NCBI GenBank assembly: GCA_946183785.1
Contig: CAMHCS010000023.1
Coordinates: 1-45,424, forward strand
Length of the DNA: 45,424 nucleotides
From: an uncultured Selenomonadales bacterium
GTDB taxonomy: Bacteria > Bacillota > Negativicutes > Selenomonadales > Selenomonadaceae
Direction of reading: 5' to 3'
The position numbers were made by a program, and so were the translations under genes. Below, piece after piece: positions 1 through 8,355 of the stretch (position 1 is the stretch's first letter; each line of letters starts with the position of its first letter). Below the pieces are notes generated by a model, which saw nothing but the letters and a program-made list of their open reading frames with translations, did no database searches and was not told the origin of the DNA.

Positions 1-49
1 ACGGAAAAAGACCCGTCAGGGGCGCGGCGGGACTTATTCAGTGCTTCCT
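1..49 (+). repeat. Right-hand end of an interspersed inverted-repeat element (copy C)
   Basis: The first 49 bases match the end of the elements at 11466-11626 (reverse orientation) and 20461-20600: a CGGAAAAAGA block, a variable stem arm, then a GACTTATTC...TTCCT terminal arm. The left part lies outside the window. No coding capacity is visible. Confidence 0.7.
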
Positions 50-154
50 TAAGGATTGTTTAATAAATCTCATTGAGGGTGCTAAATGTGCAAAAATGAG
101 AGAAAAAAGAAGATATCTTGGAATAATCGCGAATAATTGACAAAAATCAGGGGT

Positions 155-181
155 TAAGATTTCCCCTCCTTATTTCGATTT
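155..181 (+). promoter_or_regulatory. Candidate sigma-28 (FliA/SigD) promoter for flgM
   Basis: TAAG at 155-158, a 15-bp spacer, then TTCGATTT at 174-181. This resembles the flagellar sigma-28 pattern TAAA-N15-GCCGATAA: three of four bases match in the -35 and the CGAT core is kept in the -10. It sits about 70 bp before flgM, a typical late flagellar gene. The match is partial. Confidence 0.4.
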
Positions 182-248
182 ATGTGCAGAAGCAAGGGAA
201 GGAATCACATGGAGCACGGACGCGCCAGATGGAGGACGGTGAACCCAA

Positions 249-530
249 ATGATTATCAGCAATCATATCCAGGCTGCCGCCGGACTGTATGCCGGACAGC
301 AGAAAAGCGCGCCCGTCAAGAATGTGAAGCGTTCAGAGGCGACACATGCGACTGAGTTCGTCATGTCCAGCGAAGCGCAGAGCTTCGGCCGGACGTTCCT
401 GCAGCTTCGCAGCGGAGCGGACGACGCGCGCATGGATCGTGTGGAGGCGCTTCGCGAGAAAATCGCGAGCGGCACTTACAACGTGGACGCGCAGACGCTG
501 GCGGCGGATATGTTCGCCATGCGTTACTGA
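249..530 (+). CDS. flgM: Anti-sigma-28 factor FlgM
   Basis: A 93-residue protein with a disordered, polar N-terminal half (residues 1-45) and a helical C-terminal half containing ARMDRVEALREKIASGTY and VDAQTLAADM. These are the signature helices by which FlgM binds the flagellar sigma factor sigma-28. Length is normal for the family. In known systems FlgM holds late flagellar transcription off until the hook is complete and FlgM is exported. A GGAGGACGG Shine-Dalgarno precedes the ATG. It is the first gene of a chain continuing into two flgN-like genes, flgK and flgL, the same order as in Bacillus, which supports the call. Confidence 0.93.
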   Translation: MIISNHIQAAAGLYAGQQKSAPVKNVKRSEATHATEFVMSSEAQSFGRTFLQLRSGADDARMDRVEALREKIASGTYNVDAQTLAADMFAMRY

Positions 531-540
531 GGCGGCGGCT

Positions 541-1023
541 ATGTGGCAGAATCTTATTCATGCCCTGAAAGATCTATCCGACGCGTATGCGGCGCTTCTT
601 GCGATTGAGAGCAGGAAGCGCGCCGTGCTTGTCGCCGTTGACCTCAAAGGGCTGGAAGCCTTAGTGGGGGAAGAAGAGCAGCAGCTTGAGCGCATCCGCG
701 CGGCAGAAAAACGCCGGCAGGATGCGCTTTTGACGTTATCCAGGGAAATTCCGCCCACGCGGTCCGAGGTTACGATGAAAGACGTCGAAACAGCCTGCCC
801 GAAAGAGCTGAAGAACGAGCTTCGCGCGGCGCATGTCCGACTGAGCCGTTGCACGGCGGAGACGAAAGAAGCGGGAGATTTCAACGAGTTTCTCATTCGT
901 CAGGCGCTCGGCGCCGTCGAGTATCACCTGAACCGCATTTCAAATTCCGCCATCGACCCGACATACGGGCAAAAGGGGCAGGAAAGCGTTTCGCGGGAAA
1001 AGAAATTCGACTTTCAGGCATGA
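541..1023 (+). CDS. flgN: FlgN-family flagellar export chaperone (first copy)
   Basis: A 160-residue, almost wholly helical, charged protein starting MWQNLIHALKDLSDAYAALL, which resembles the FlgN N-terminal helix. FlgN proteins escort the hook-filament junction proteins FlgK and FlgL to the export gate in the cytoplasm. I start it at the ATG ten bases after the flgM stop; the frame stays open upstream but there overlaps flgM. The Shine-Dalgarno is weak (GAGGCGG), which suggests translational coupling to flgM. The gene sits between flgM and flgK, where flgN is expected. Sequence signal in this family is weak, so the call rests heavily on position and helix content. Confidence 0.75.
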   Translation: MWQNLIHALKDLSDAYAALLAIESRKRAVLVAVDLKGLEALVGEEEQQLERIRAAEKRRQDALLTLSREIPPTRSEVTMKDVETACPKELKNELRAAHVRLSRCTAETKEAGDFNEFLIRQALGAVEYHLNRISNSAIDPTYGQKGQESVSREKKFDFQA

Positions 1024-1032
1024 GGATGCAAT

Positions 1033-1527
1033 ATGGAAGATGAAAAGAAGGATCCGTCGCTGGAACGGATAATGGAGCTGCTCAAGGCGGAATTATCCCT
1101 GGCGCTTCGCTTGTACGAGCAGGCGGAGACGCAGCGCCGAGCCCTGAAGGAAAACCTGAACGGCAAGGCAGTGGCGGACGCGACGGAAGCTGTCACTGCG
1201 ACGCTTCGGGAGCTCGAAGCCTGCGAGAAGAGCAAGAACGCTTTTCTCAAGGAAATGGGAGAAAAGACCGTCGATGACGTCTTGGGGCGGATGCCCTATT
1301 CGAAAGACAAGACAAGGGCACGGCAATATCTGAATCGGTTGGACGGCCTGCTGACGAAAATGAAAGAACTTGTCGGCACGAGTCACAGATTGCTCGAGCA
1401 TGACATGGAATATCTGACGTTCAGCCTGAACGTCATGACGGCGGCCTCCGCCGCGCCGGCCTATGGGACGCCGGAAGCGCCCACGGCGGCAACGCAGGGG
1501 CGGAAGCTTTTCGACCAGAGTATATAA
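1033..1527 (+). CDS. Second FlgN-like flagellar chaperone
   Basis: A 164-residue helical protein beginning MEDEKKDPSLERIMELLKAE, with long heptad-like stretches to about residue 130, then a low-complexity Ala/Pro/Thr-rich tail ending GRKLFDQSI. It starts ten bases after the preceding flgN-like gene with a GAGGAT Shine-Dalgarno, and it precedes flgK. Size, helicity and position fit a second FlgN-type export chaperone. With two flgL genes downstream, separate chaperones for FlgK and FlgL are conceivable, but that is inference. An alternative is a FliT-type or unassigned flagellar helper. Confidence 0.6.
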   Translation: MEDEKKDPSLERIMELLKAELSLALRLYEQAETQRRALKENLNGKAVADATEAVTATLRELEACEKSKNAFLKEMGEKTVDDVLGRMPYSKDKTRARQYLNRLDGLLTKMKELVGTSHRLLEHDMEYLTFSLNVMTAASAAPAYGTPEAPTAATQGRKLFDQSI

Positions 1528-1598
1528 AGTTATAGGGAAGACAATACAGTAAGGATACGAAAAACTACGACAGGGAAGGCTTGAAAGGAAAGAACAAC

Positions 1599-3506
1599 AT
1601 GGTAGCGCGTTCAACCTTTGCCGGACTCAATACGATGTATCGCGGCGTCAGTACGAATCGGATGGCGCTGGAAACGACCGGCCACAATATGACAAATTCC
1701 AACGTGGAAGGATATTCGCGTCAGAGCGTTCACCAGATTGCAACAAGAGCCGATGAAGTTTATGCAAACGGGACAAAACAGTTTATTGGTTCCGGCGTCG
1801 ATTCCCAGTCGATTACCCGCGCTCGCGACGTTTACGCGGACAAGCAGTATTGGCGCGAGTACGCGGACCAGGAATACGCGAAGACGCGGCAGACGAATTA
1901 CCAGAAACTCGAAGCGATTTTCAATGACTCGGACGACACAGGGGTGCAAAATGCGCTGCTCTCCTTTTACCAATCATGGGTGGATATGTCGAAGGAAGCC
2001 AGCAATACCAGTGAGCGTATCGCTGTGATCGAGGAAGCCGGCATTCTTGTAGATCGTATCAAAGCATCGAGCAAGCAGCTTCAAGATCAAATAATTTCCG
2101 AGTACGACGACATCAAAATCAACGTTGCAAAGGTCAACTCCATCACTGACCAAATCGTTCAGCTCAACAAGGCCATTATGGCGGCGGAATCCACTGGGGG
2201 CAGCGCCAATGATCTTCGAGATCAGCGTGACAATCTGGCTGACCAGCTTTCGGGGTTTATGAACGTATCCGTTTTCGAGAACAAGGATAATTCGATGTAC
2301 ACGATCGTCTCGAACGGCACGTCCATCGTCAACGGCATCACGAAGCTGGACCTGACGGTTGGCCCCGTTTACGACGATGGGCGGCAGCCGGGCATCCCAA
2401 ATGCCAAATATGGCGTCACCGATTACAATATTGAGATTGGCGACACCGGCGTCGTTTTTGATCCGCTGACGGGGACGCTCAAGGGCGAAGTGGATTCGAT
2501 CAAGGAAGACAAGGAATATATTGATGAAATCGCACGTATGGCGGCGTTCCTCCTGACAGAGTTCAACGCCCAGCATAAGTTGGGGGCGGGTATGGACGCT
2601 TACGAAGCGCAATATGATCTGAAAAACGACAAAGAGATAAGTTTCCCTACAACAGGAATTAATTTCTTCGGTGAAAATGACCCCAATCTGTATTGCGACA
2701 TCACATCTTCGACGCATAACAGAGTTGCGTATATCTGGGACGAGGCCAGCCAAACAGTGGGCGTGTATTGCCAAAAGCTTGACCACTCTTACGATAAGGC
2801 GAATTATCAATGGAAAATCGAAACCCAGGTTTATAAAGACGGTACCGCCACGGTGATGAGCAAGGATGACAATGGCGATGCTATTGAGCTCACAGGCGCT
2901 TGGGCGTATTTGGACGGCGTCAATATCATTGACGCGCTTAAAGTTTCAAACATCATTACCGATGTGGACGGTGAGCGGAAAATCGCGGCCCGTACGCTCT
3001 ACGAGACGGACGACGACCCGAATACCGCAGCCAAGTCCCATCTGGAGATGTTGGAGATGTATATGACACCGGGGACGTATAACGAATATCATGTGGGTGA
3101 TAAGGGCACGGCGGAGAAACCAGGCACGATTAACGGTACGGCGGACGGATCCAATGCGGTTCTGATCAGCACATTGCTCAATTTGGAAAACAAGGACAGG
3201 ACCGAAACCGCGAGTTATAAAAAGCTTGCTTCTCTTGGCGCGGCCTCGCTGCAGAGTTATTATAACAAACGGATGACGGCGTTGGGCGTCGATGCTTCGC
3301 AGATGAACAACAAAGTGAAGTCTCAGGAGGACATCGTGGAGCAGGTCACACAGTGGCGCACCTCTGTCGCAGGCGTGAACTGGGACGAGGAACTGACGAA
3401 CATGATCATGTTCCAGCAGGGCTATGCCGCTTGCTCCCGCTGCCTCACGACGATGGACGAGATGCTTGACCGGCTGATCAATTCGACGGGCGTGGTGGGA
3501 AGGTAA
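1599..3506 (+). CDS. flgK: Flagellar hook-associated protein 1 FlgK
   Basis: A 635-residue protein. The N-terminus contains FAGLNTMYRGVSTNRMALE and TGHNMTNSNVEGYSRQ, the rod/hook-type N-terminal domain of FlgK. The C-terminus contains WDEELTNMIMFQQGYAACSR, the matching coiled-coil C-terminal domain. The middle (about residues 250-550) is the variable surface domain. FlgK forms the first ring joining hook to filament, outside the cell. I use the ATG at 1599, preceded by AAAGGAA; an in-frame TTG at 1581 is possible but would add only six residues. The length is within the family range. Confidence 0.95.
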   Translation: MVARSTFAGLNTMYRGVSTNRMALETTGHNMTNSNVEGYSRQSVHQIATRADEVYANGTKQFIGSGVDSQSITRARDVYADKQYWREYADQEYAKTRQTNYQKLEAIFNDSDDTGVQNALLSFYQSWVDMSKEASNTSERIAVIEEAGILVDRIKASSKQLQDQIISEYDDIKINVAKVNSITDQIVQLNKAIMAAESTGGSANDLRDQRDNLADQLSGFMNVSVFENKDNSMYTIVSNGTSIVNGITKLDLTVGPVYDDGRQPGIPNAKYGVTDYNIEIGDTGVVFDPLTGTLKGEVDSIKEDKEYIDEIARMAAFLLTEFNAQHKLGAGMDAYEAQYDLKNDKEISFPTTGINFFGENDPNLYCDITSSTHNRVAYIWDEASQTVGVYCQKLDHSYDKANYQWKIETQVYKDGTATVMSKDDNGDAIELTGAWAYLDGVNIIDALKVSNIITDVDGERKIAARTLYETDDDPNTAAKSHLEMLEMYMTPGTYNEYHVGDKGTAEKPGTINGTADGSNAVLISTLLNLENKDRTETASYKKLASLGAASLQSYYNKRMTALGVDASQMNNKVKSQEDIVEQVTQWRTSVAGVNWDEELTNMIMFQQGYAACSRCLTTMDEMLDRLINSTGVVGR

Positions 3507-3517
3507 GGTGAGTTAAG

Positions 3518-4876
3518 ATGCGCGTAGGCAGCCTCCAAATGACGACTCGGTACCTGAGCCAACTGAACCGCACTTATGATAACCAATCAAAGCTCATGGA
3601 ACAGAGCGATGGTGCGATGCTCCATCGTCCTTCTGACAATCCCATTGGTTATTCTAAATATCTTAGATACAGCACCTCTTACGGGGAAAATGACCAATAC
3701 CAGTACAACGTCAAGACTGCGGTTTCTTGGATGAAGAACACCGACGCCGCGCTGGTCGATATGTCGGATTCCATGAAGACCATCGTAGAGAAGGCGAATC
3801 AGGCGCAGGGCACGAATACCGACTCGGATATGAAAGCCATTGCTGCCGAAATGTTGGTGCAGGTACAGCAGTGCGTGGCTGACGCGAACATGCAGGTCAA
3901 CGGCCGCTATTTGTTCGCGGGGCAGGCGGACCTGATCCAGCCCTATACCATGTCAAACGACAAATACGAGCGGGGACTCGCGAAGACTCTCGACGATAAG
4001 CAGGCGAAGTTTTTCGACGATGCCTCGCAGTCCGGTGATTTAACGCAAATGCTGACGATGAAGGACGACGATGGGAATATCTTTTACTTGAATACATTGA
4101 CGGGAAGGGTTTACACGAAAGAATTTGTGGACGAAGGATACAAATCTTTTGTTGACAATGGGTGTGATTCGTTGACCAAGTTTTACAAGGAGCCGGCTAA
4201 ATATCCGGGGCTTAGCGCCCCAGAAGTGAAGACCGTCGTTCCGGTTAAAGTCTCCGATTATTTTGATGAACGTGGAGTATTGTTGGGGTCGTTAGCTGAT
4301 CCTCCGACAGAACCAACGATTGGAGGGTTGCATTTTGAAACCGTCAAGCAGTATATCGTGACCTACCAGGGCGACAAGAAACAGTTTTCAATGGTCAAGG
4401 AAAACGGCGCGGCTCAGCCCGCCACTGACACGGTGAATGCCGGCGGTATAGACATCGCGGGTTCCAGCATCTTTGACAACAAGGATTCCGGAAACGGGCA
4501 GGACGCTTCGGGCAATTATCTCGGCGCATCAGGCGCGAATGCGTTCAACGACTTGTTGACTGTGGTCGCGATGTGTGAGCGAGGCGAGAAAGAAGGGAGC
4601 CGGTGGATGTCTTCGGACGGAAAGACGTTGGCTGACAATGCGTTCAACACCGTAAACATAGCCCAGACGGTCGTTGCAGCGCGTCAACAAATTTATTCCG
4701 ACTGTGAGGAAATGTTGACAACCCAGAGCGAGACGATTCTTGGCGACATTACTGAGGTTCATTCCACAGATGTGGCGAAGCTCGCGGTGGAACTGATGAC
4801 GGCGCAGACCATTTATCAGCTTTCTTTGTCCGTCGGTTCGCGCATCATTCCGCCGACTATGGCAGACTACTTGTAA
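3518..4876 (+). CDS. flgL: Flagellar hook-associated protein 3 FlgL (first paralogue)
   Basis: A 452-residue protein beginning MRVGSLQMTTRYLSQLNRTY, with the flagellin-like N-terminal domain (SDGAMLHRPSDNPIGYSKY, then AVSWMKNTDAALVDM) and a C-terminal flagellin-like helix (ITEVHSTDVAKLAVELMTAQ). FlgL is the second junction ring between hook and filament. The start follows AAGGTGAG. It lies 11 bases after flgK and 25 bases before a second full-length flgL, with which it shares both terminal domains and blocks in the middle domain such as FSMVKENGA and QPATDTVNA. Confidence 0.93.
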   Translation: MRVGSLQMTTRYLSQLNRTYDNQSKLMEQSDGAMLHRPSDNPIGYSKYLRYSTSYGENDQYQYNVKTAVSWMKNTDAALVDMSDSMKTIVEKANQAQGTNTDSDMKAIAAEMLVQVQQCVADANMQVNGRYLFAGQADLIQPYTMSNDKYERGLAKTLDDKQAKFFDDASQSGDLTQMLTMKDDDGNIFYLNTLTGRVYTKEFVDEGYKSFVDNGCDSLTKFYKEPAKYPGLSAPEVKTVVPVKVSDYFDERGVLLGSLADPPTEPTIGGLHFETVKQYIVTYQGDKKQFSMVKENGAAQPATDTVNAGGIDIAGSSIFDNKDSGNGQDASGNYLGASGANAFNDLLTVVAMCERGEKEGSRWMSSDGKTLADNAFNTVNIAQTVVAARQQIYSDCEEMLTTQSETILGDITEVHSTDVAKLAVELMTAQTIYQLSLSVGSRIIPPTMADYL

Positions 4877-4901
4877 TTTTTTACAGACAAGGAGAAAGAA
4901 T

Positions 4902-6236
4902 ATGCGTATAGGAAGTTACAACGCTACAGCACGCTATCGGAATTCCATCAACCGAACCTACGAAAACCAGACGAAGTTGATGGAAATGAGCGACGGCAAT
5001 AAACTGCACCGTCCCTCGGACGACTGCGTCGGCTACTCGAAATACTTGCGTCACAGCATCACCTATGGCGAGAACGCACAATATCAATCAAATGTCTCGA
5101 CGGCAATCTCCTGGATGAAAAACACCGACGCCGCCCTTGTTGATATGGCGAATTGCTTCTCTAAGATTGTGGTCAAGTCGAACCAAGCGGATGGGGCGAA
5201 CTCCGACGCCGATATGCGTGCCATTGCCGGCGAGATGCGGGTGCAGGCGCAGCAGGCTGTGGCGTCCGCCAATACGAACGTCAATGGGCGCTATCTGTTC
5301 TCGGGACAATCGGATCTCGTCCAGCCTTATGAGATCTCAAAGGAGATGAAGCAGCGCGGTCTCGTCAAGACCCTTGACGACAAGCAGACGGAGTATTTCA
5401 ACAATACGACGAAGTCCGGCGACGTGGCGCAGATGCTTGTGATGCAGGGAGACGACGGGAATGTCTATTACTTGAACACGTTGAACGGGGACATCTATTC
5501 GAAGGATTTTGTTGAAGAAGGCTATAAGGACAAAATCTCGAAAGGGCAAGAGCATGTGGCGCACGGCGACGAGCCGATTACTTCTTCCGGATGGGCCGAC
5601 TCTAAGGATGTGTCCAAGTATTTCTATGCGACTGGTGTAATCAAGCCGGATGGAGAAACCTTTAGTATGAAAGCTACTGTGGACGGGCAGGATGTTTCGC
5701 TGAAATTCGCCACCGTCGAGCAGTATATCGTCGAGTACAAGGGTGATCGGAAACAGTTCTCGATGGTCAAGGAGAACGGCGCGGTACAGCCTGCCACCGA
5801 CACGGTGAACGCCAGCGGCCTTGAGATCGCTGGGCGCGGCATATTTGACAATACGGATTCCGGTAATCCGATTTCCGGTGCCAATGCGTTCAACGATATG
5901 TTCACCGTCGTCGCGATGTGCGATCACGGTAGAGACAACGGGACGGGGCCGGACAGCAGTTGGATGAACTCGGACGGCAAGACGCTGGCGAACAGCGCCT
6001 ACAACACGATCAACAGCGCCCAGTCGAAAATTGCGTCGCGGCAGGCGGTCTATTCCGACTGCCAGGCTATGCTGAATACGCAGAGCCAGCAAGTGCTTGG
6101 CGACATCACCGAAGTCCACTCCACCGACGTATCAAAGCTTGCTGTGGATATGATGACCCAGCAGACGGTCTACAATCTGTCGCTGAACATCGGCGCGCGA
6201 ATCCTGCCCCAAACACTTACGGATTACTTGCATTAA
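4902..6236 (+). CDS. flgL: Flagellar hook-associated protein 3 FlgL (second, tandem paralogue)
   Basis: A 444-residue protein, MRIGSYNATARYRNSINRTY at the N-terminus and ITEVHSTDVSKLAVDMMTQQ near the C-terminus. It is full length, with both flagellin-like terminal domains, so it is a tandem duplicate of the preceding flgL rather than a fragment. An AAGGAG Shine-Dalgarno lies upstream. The two copies agree best at the termini and in the FSMVKENGA-QPATDTVNA block; the stretch before that block (around residues 205-270) differs in length and sequence. One copy could form the usual HAP3 ring and the other a variant junction; which does what cannot be read from sequence. Confidence 0.92.
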   Translation: MRIGSYNATARYRNSINRTYENQTKLMEMSDGNKLHRPSDDCVGYSKYLRHSITYGENAQYQSNVSTAISWMKNTDAALVDMANCFSKIVVKSNQADGANSDADMRAIAGEMRVQAQQAVASANTNVNGRYLFSGQSDLVQPYEISKEMKQRGLVKTLDDKQTEYFNNTTKSGDVAQMLVMQGDDGNVYYLNTLNGDIYSKDFVEEGYKDKISKGQEHVAHGDEPITSSGWADSKDVSKYFYATGVIKPDGETFSMKATVDGQDVSLKFATVEQYIVEYKGDRKQFSMVKENGAVQPATDTVNASGLEIAGRGIFDNTDSGNPISGANAFNDMFTVVAMCDHGRDNGTGPDSSWMNSDGKTLANSAYNTINSAQSKIASRQAVYSDCQAMLNTQSQQVLGDITEVHSTDVSKLAVDMMTQQTVYNLSLNIGARILPQTLTDYLH

Positions 6237-6317
6237 CTACTTGTAATTTTCTGTGGAATAGAGTAGAATAGAAGCGGAGTAAAAGGAGTTTTTCTGCCAA
6301 GGAAGGAGCTGGCCAAG

Positions 6318-6896
6318 ATGCTCTATCTGAATACGCGTCACACGCTTCCGCGCATCGGCATTGACATGGCGGCTTCGACGCTTTCGAGCCGCATCCAGAA
6401 GCCGACGGTGGACAGCGCGTATCATGCGCCTCGCTCGCATACCGGCATGGGAAGGATTACGCTGGAGATCAATTCCTATCCCAGCCGCCATTCTTACGGC
6501 GCCCGCACGATGGACGATTTCACAAGAGAGTATGGTCAGCAGGGCATTTCCGACGTCCAGTCGGCAACTTCGAGCCATACCCAAAACGCGTGGGCGATGA
6601 TCGAGAGCGGCGCGAAGAAGGGACACAACGAGATCGCGAGCCAGGCGAAGAGCCGTCTTTCCTCCGAGGTGTCGAAACAGCGATACTTGGTGGCGGAGGC
6701 CATCCCCGATCCCGAGGTGCATATCACACCGGCGCACGAGCCGGGCGATATCGACCCCGGAAGCTGGGACTACAAGATCAACACGGCGGATAAGGCGGAC
6801 GTCACTTACAACGAGGGACATATCGACGTGTTCCTTGAGGATCGCGGCTCGATTCACAGCTGGGTATCGGAAGGCCACTATGACATTTATGCGTAA
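6318..6896 (+). CDS. DUF6470 (YviE-like) flagellar-locus protein
   Basis: A 192-residue protein starting MLYLNTRHTLPRIGIDMAAS, with AAGGAG before the ATG. Its position between flgL and fliW is exactly that of yviE in Bacillus, and features such as an early RIGID stretch and ITLEINSYPSRHSYGARTM fit the DUF6470 family as I know it. There is no signal peptide or membrane segment. The function of the family is unknown; constant linkage to fliW and flgL suggests a role in filament assembly or its regulation. The call rests on context plus a family-like N-terminus. Confidence 0.75.
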   Translation: MLYLNTRHTLPRIGIDMAASTLSSRIQKPTVDSAYHAPRSHTGMGRITLEINSYPSRHSYGARTMDDFTREYGQQGISDVQSATSSHTQNAWAMIESGAKKGHNEIASQAKSRLSSEVSKQRYLVAEAIPDPEVHITPAHEPGDIDPGSWDYKINTADKADVTYNEGHIDVFLEDRGSIHSWVSEGHYDIYA

Positions 6897-6935
6897 CATT
6901 TTCAAAAAAGCAAAATGAAGTAGGAGGCAGAGAGT

Positions 6936-7382
6936 ATGAAGAAGATCAACACGGTGCGGTTTGGCGAGCTGGAAATCGACGAGGACAAGATCGTCCAGTT
7001 TGACGAGGGAATCCCGGCTTTTGAGGACGAGCATGAGTTCGTGCTGCTCCCGTATGAAAGCGACAGCCCATACACGTTCCTGCAGTCTGTGAAGACGCCG
7101 GAGCTTGCGTTCATGATGGGCGTCCCGTTTGTTTTCTTCCCTGATTACGAGTTCCAGCTGGAAGACGAAGTCGCCAAGAAGCTCGGAATCAGGACGGCGG
7201 AGGATATTCTGCTGTATACGCTCATTACGATTCCAGGCGGAGAAATCAAGAACATGACGGCGAACCTTGTGGCGCCTATTGTTATCAGCAAACGCACATT
7301 CCTCGCAAAGCAGGTGGTGCTCGAAAAGAGCAAGTACACGACGAAGCATCGCCTCTTCAAAGAGGAGAAGGAGGAAAAATAA
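6936..7382 (+). CDS. fliW: Flagellar assembly factor FliW
   Basis: A 148-residue protein with the FliW pattern: VRFGELEIDEDKIVQFDEGI at the N-terminus, then FVLLPYESDSPYTFLQSV and a C-terminal NLVAPIVISKRTFLAKQVV. FliW binds CsrA and relieves its repression of flagellin translation, and it also binds free flagellin, so it couples filament assembly to flagellin synthesis. It has a GTAGGAGGCAG Shine-Dalgarno. Its TAA is directly followed by the csrA ATG, and the csrA Shine-Dalgarno lies inside its last codons, so the two are translationally coupled. Confidence 0.95.
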   Translation: MKKINTVRFGELEIDEDKIVQFDEGIPAFEDEHEFVLLPYESDSPYTFLQSVKTPELAFMMGVPFVFFPDYEFQLEDEVAKKLGIRTAEDILLYTLITIPGGEIKNMTANLVAPIVISKRTFLAKQVVLEKSKYTTKHRLFKEEKEEK

Positions 7383-7604
7383 ATGCTCGTTCTCACGCGC
7401 AAACCGCGTCAGCAGATCATGATCGGGGACGACATCGTCGTCAACGTCGTGGATGTGCAGGGCGACAATGTACGTATCGCCATTGAGGCGCCGCGCGAGG
7501 TTAAGATTTATCGCGGTGAAATTTACCGTGCAATCCAGGAGGAAAACAAGCAGGCTGCCATGCCGGAGGGCGTGGACATTACGAGCCTGCCGAAGGATAT
7601 TTAA
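7383..7604 (+). CDS. csrA: Translational regulator CsrA
   Basis: A 73-residue protein starting MLVLTRKPRQQIMIGDDIVV and containing APREVKIYRGEIYRAIQEEN, the RNA-binding strand and helix of CsrA. It has the extended C-terminus seen in Firmicute CsrA proteins that are regulated by FliW. CsrA dimers bind GGA-containing hairpins at ribosome binding sites and block translation; in Bacillus the main target is the flagellin leader. It starts on the base after the fliW stop. No flagellin gene follows; the next genes are flaG and fliD after a hairpin-rich gap. Confidence 0.97.
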   Translation: MLVLTRKPRQQIMIGDDIVVNVVDVQGDNVRIAIEAPREVKIYRGEIYRAIQEENKQAAMPEGVDITSLPKDI

Positions 7605-7630
7605 GGTTCACAGATCGTTTTGAGAATGCG

Positions 7631-7764
7631 AGCCTTCCCCTCTGGGGAAGGTGGCGCGTGAAGCGCGACGGATGAGGTCTTGCAGCGTAACAACTGATAA
7701 AGAAGTTCCGCTTAAAGACCTCACCCACCGCTAAAGCGGTCCCACCTCCCCAAAGGGGAGGGCT
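7631..7764. repeat. MITE-like palindromic repeat with hairpin ends
   Basis: A 134-bp element between csrA and flaG. Its ends are inverted copies of each other (AGCCTTCCCC at 7631 against GGGGAGGGCT ending at 7764), and each end is itself a hairpin: CCTTCCCC-TCT-GGGGAAGG on the left, CCTCCCC-AAA-GGGGAGG on the right. Inside are two small hairpins (GCGC-GTGAA-GCGC and CCGC-TAAA-GCGG) and an inverted pair TGAGGTCTT / AAGACCTCA. Such elements are common between genes in Clostridia and Negativicutes. It has no coding capacity. Confidence 0.75.
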
Positions 7765-7797
7765 GGGGTGTCGGGCGGGGTCAGGAGTGCCGGTTAT

Positions 7798-7813
7798 CCG
7801 TGACGCGTCACGG
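7798..7813. promoter_or_regulatory. Perfect 16-bp palindrome upstream of flaG
   Basis: CCGTGACGCGTCACGG is a perfect dyad 35 bp before the flaG start codon. It could be an operator or the top of a short RNA hairpin. No promoter is obvious next to it. There is no T-run, so it is not a terminator. Confidence 0.4.
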
Positions 7814-7848
7814 GTTTAGGGATATTTATATTCTATGGAGGGATTATT

Positions 7849-8325
7849 ATGATTGGGAAGACGCAAGACCTTATGTCTGCCGCTGTGGTATTCAGCGCGG
7901 TAGACTCGGCGAGCCGTGGCGCGACGGAAACGAAGCAGCAGACAACGCCAGACGCTTCGACCAGCCAGCCGGTCGCTCCGCCGCCGAAGACTGACGCCCC
8001 GGTGAAGGCCGGAGGGGAGAGCCGGAAGCTGGGCGCGGAGGATCAGGGCGAGGACGTTCGTCGGGCGCAAAAGCAGGCGGAAGAACAGCAGCAGAAAATG
8101 GACGAGCAGTCCGTCGATCTGATGACCAAAGAGCTCAACGAGCTGATGGACAAGATCGACTGCAACCTGGCGTTCAAGTACAACAAGGAAGTCGACGTCA
8201 TGACGGTCAAGATGATCGACAAGGAGACGAAGGAAGTCCTCAAGGAATTCCCGCCGGAGGAAATGGTCAAGAGCATGGTCAAGACCAAGGAATGGATCGG
8301 CGCGTTCCTCGACGAGCACGCATAA
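7849..8325 (+). CDS. flaG: FlaG family flagellar protein
   Basis: A 158-residue protein. The first 85 residues are low complexity (Thr, Ala, Pro, Gln and charged). The C-terminal part (LMTKELNELMDKIDCNLAFK through EVLKEFPPEEMVKSMVKTKE) is the FlaG domain, with the usual IDxxTxEVxxxxPPE-like core (IDKETKEVLKEFPPEEM). FlaG influences filament length in some bacteria and is usually next to fliD, as here. ATGGAGGG precedes the start. The N-terminal extension is longer than in many FlaG proteins and probably disordered. Confidence 0.9.
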   Translation: MIGKTQDLMSAAVVFSAVDSASRGATETKQQTTPDASTSQPVAPPPKTDAPVKAGGESRKLGAEDQGEDVRRAQKQAEEQQQKMDEQSVDLMTKELNELMDKIDCNLAFKYNKEVDVMTVKMIDKETKEVLKEFPPEEMVKSMVKTKEWIGAFLDEHA

Positions 8326-8355
8326 GGAAGGTTTTAGGACAAGGAGGGTCATATC

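Noticed and set aside
5337..6119. 260-codon antisense frame in the second flgL
   Set aside because: It overlaps a clear flagellar gene and has a composition expected for an antisense of GC-rich codons.
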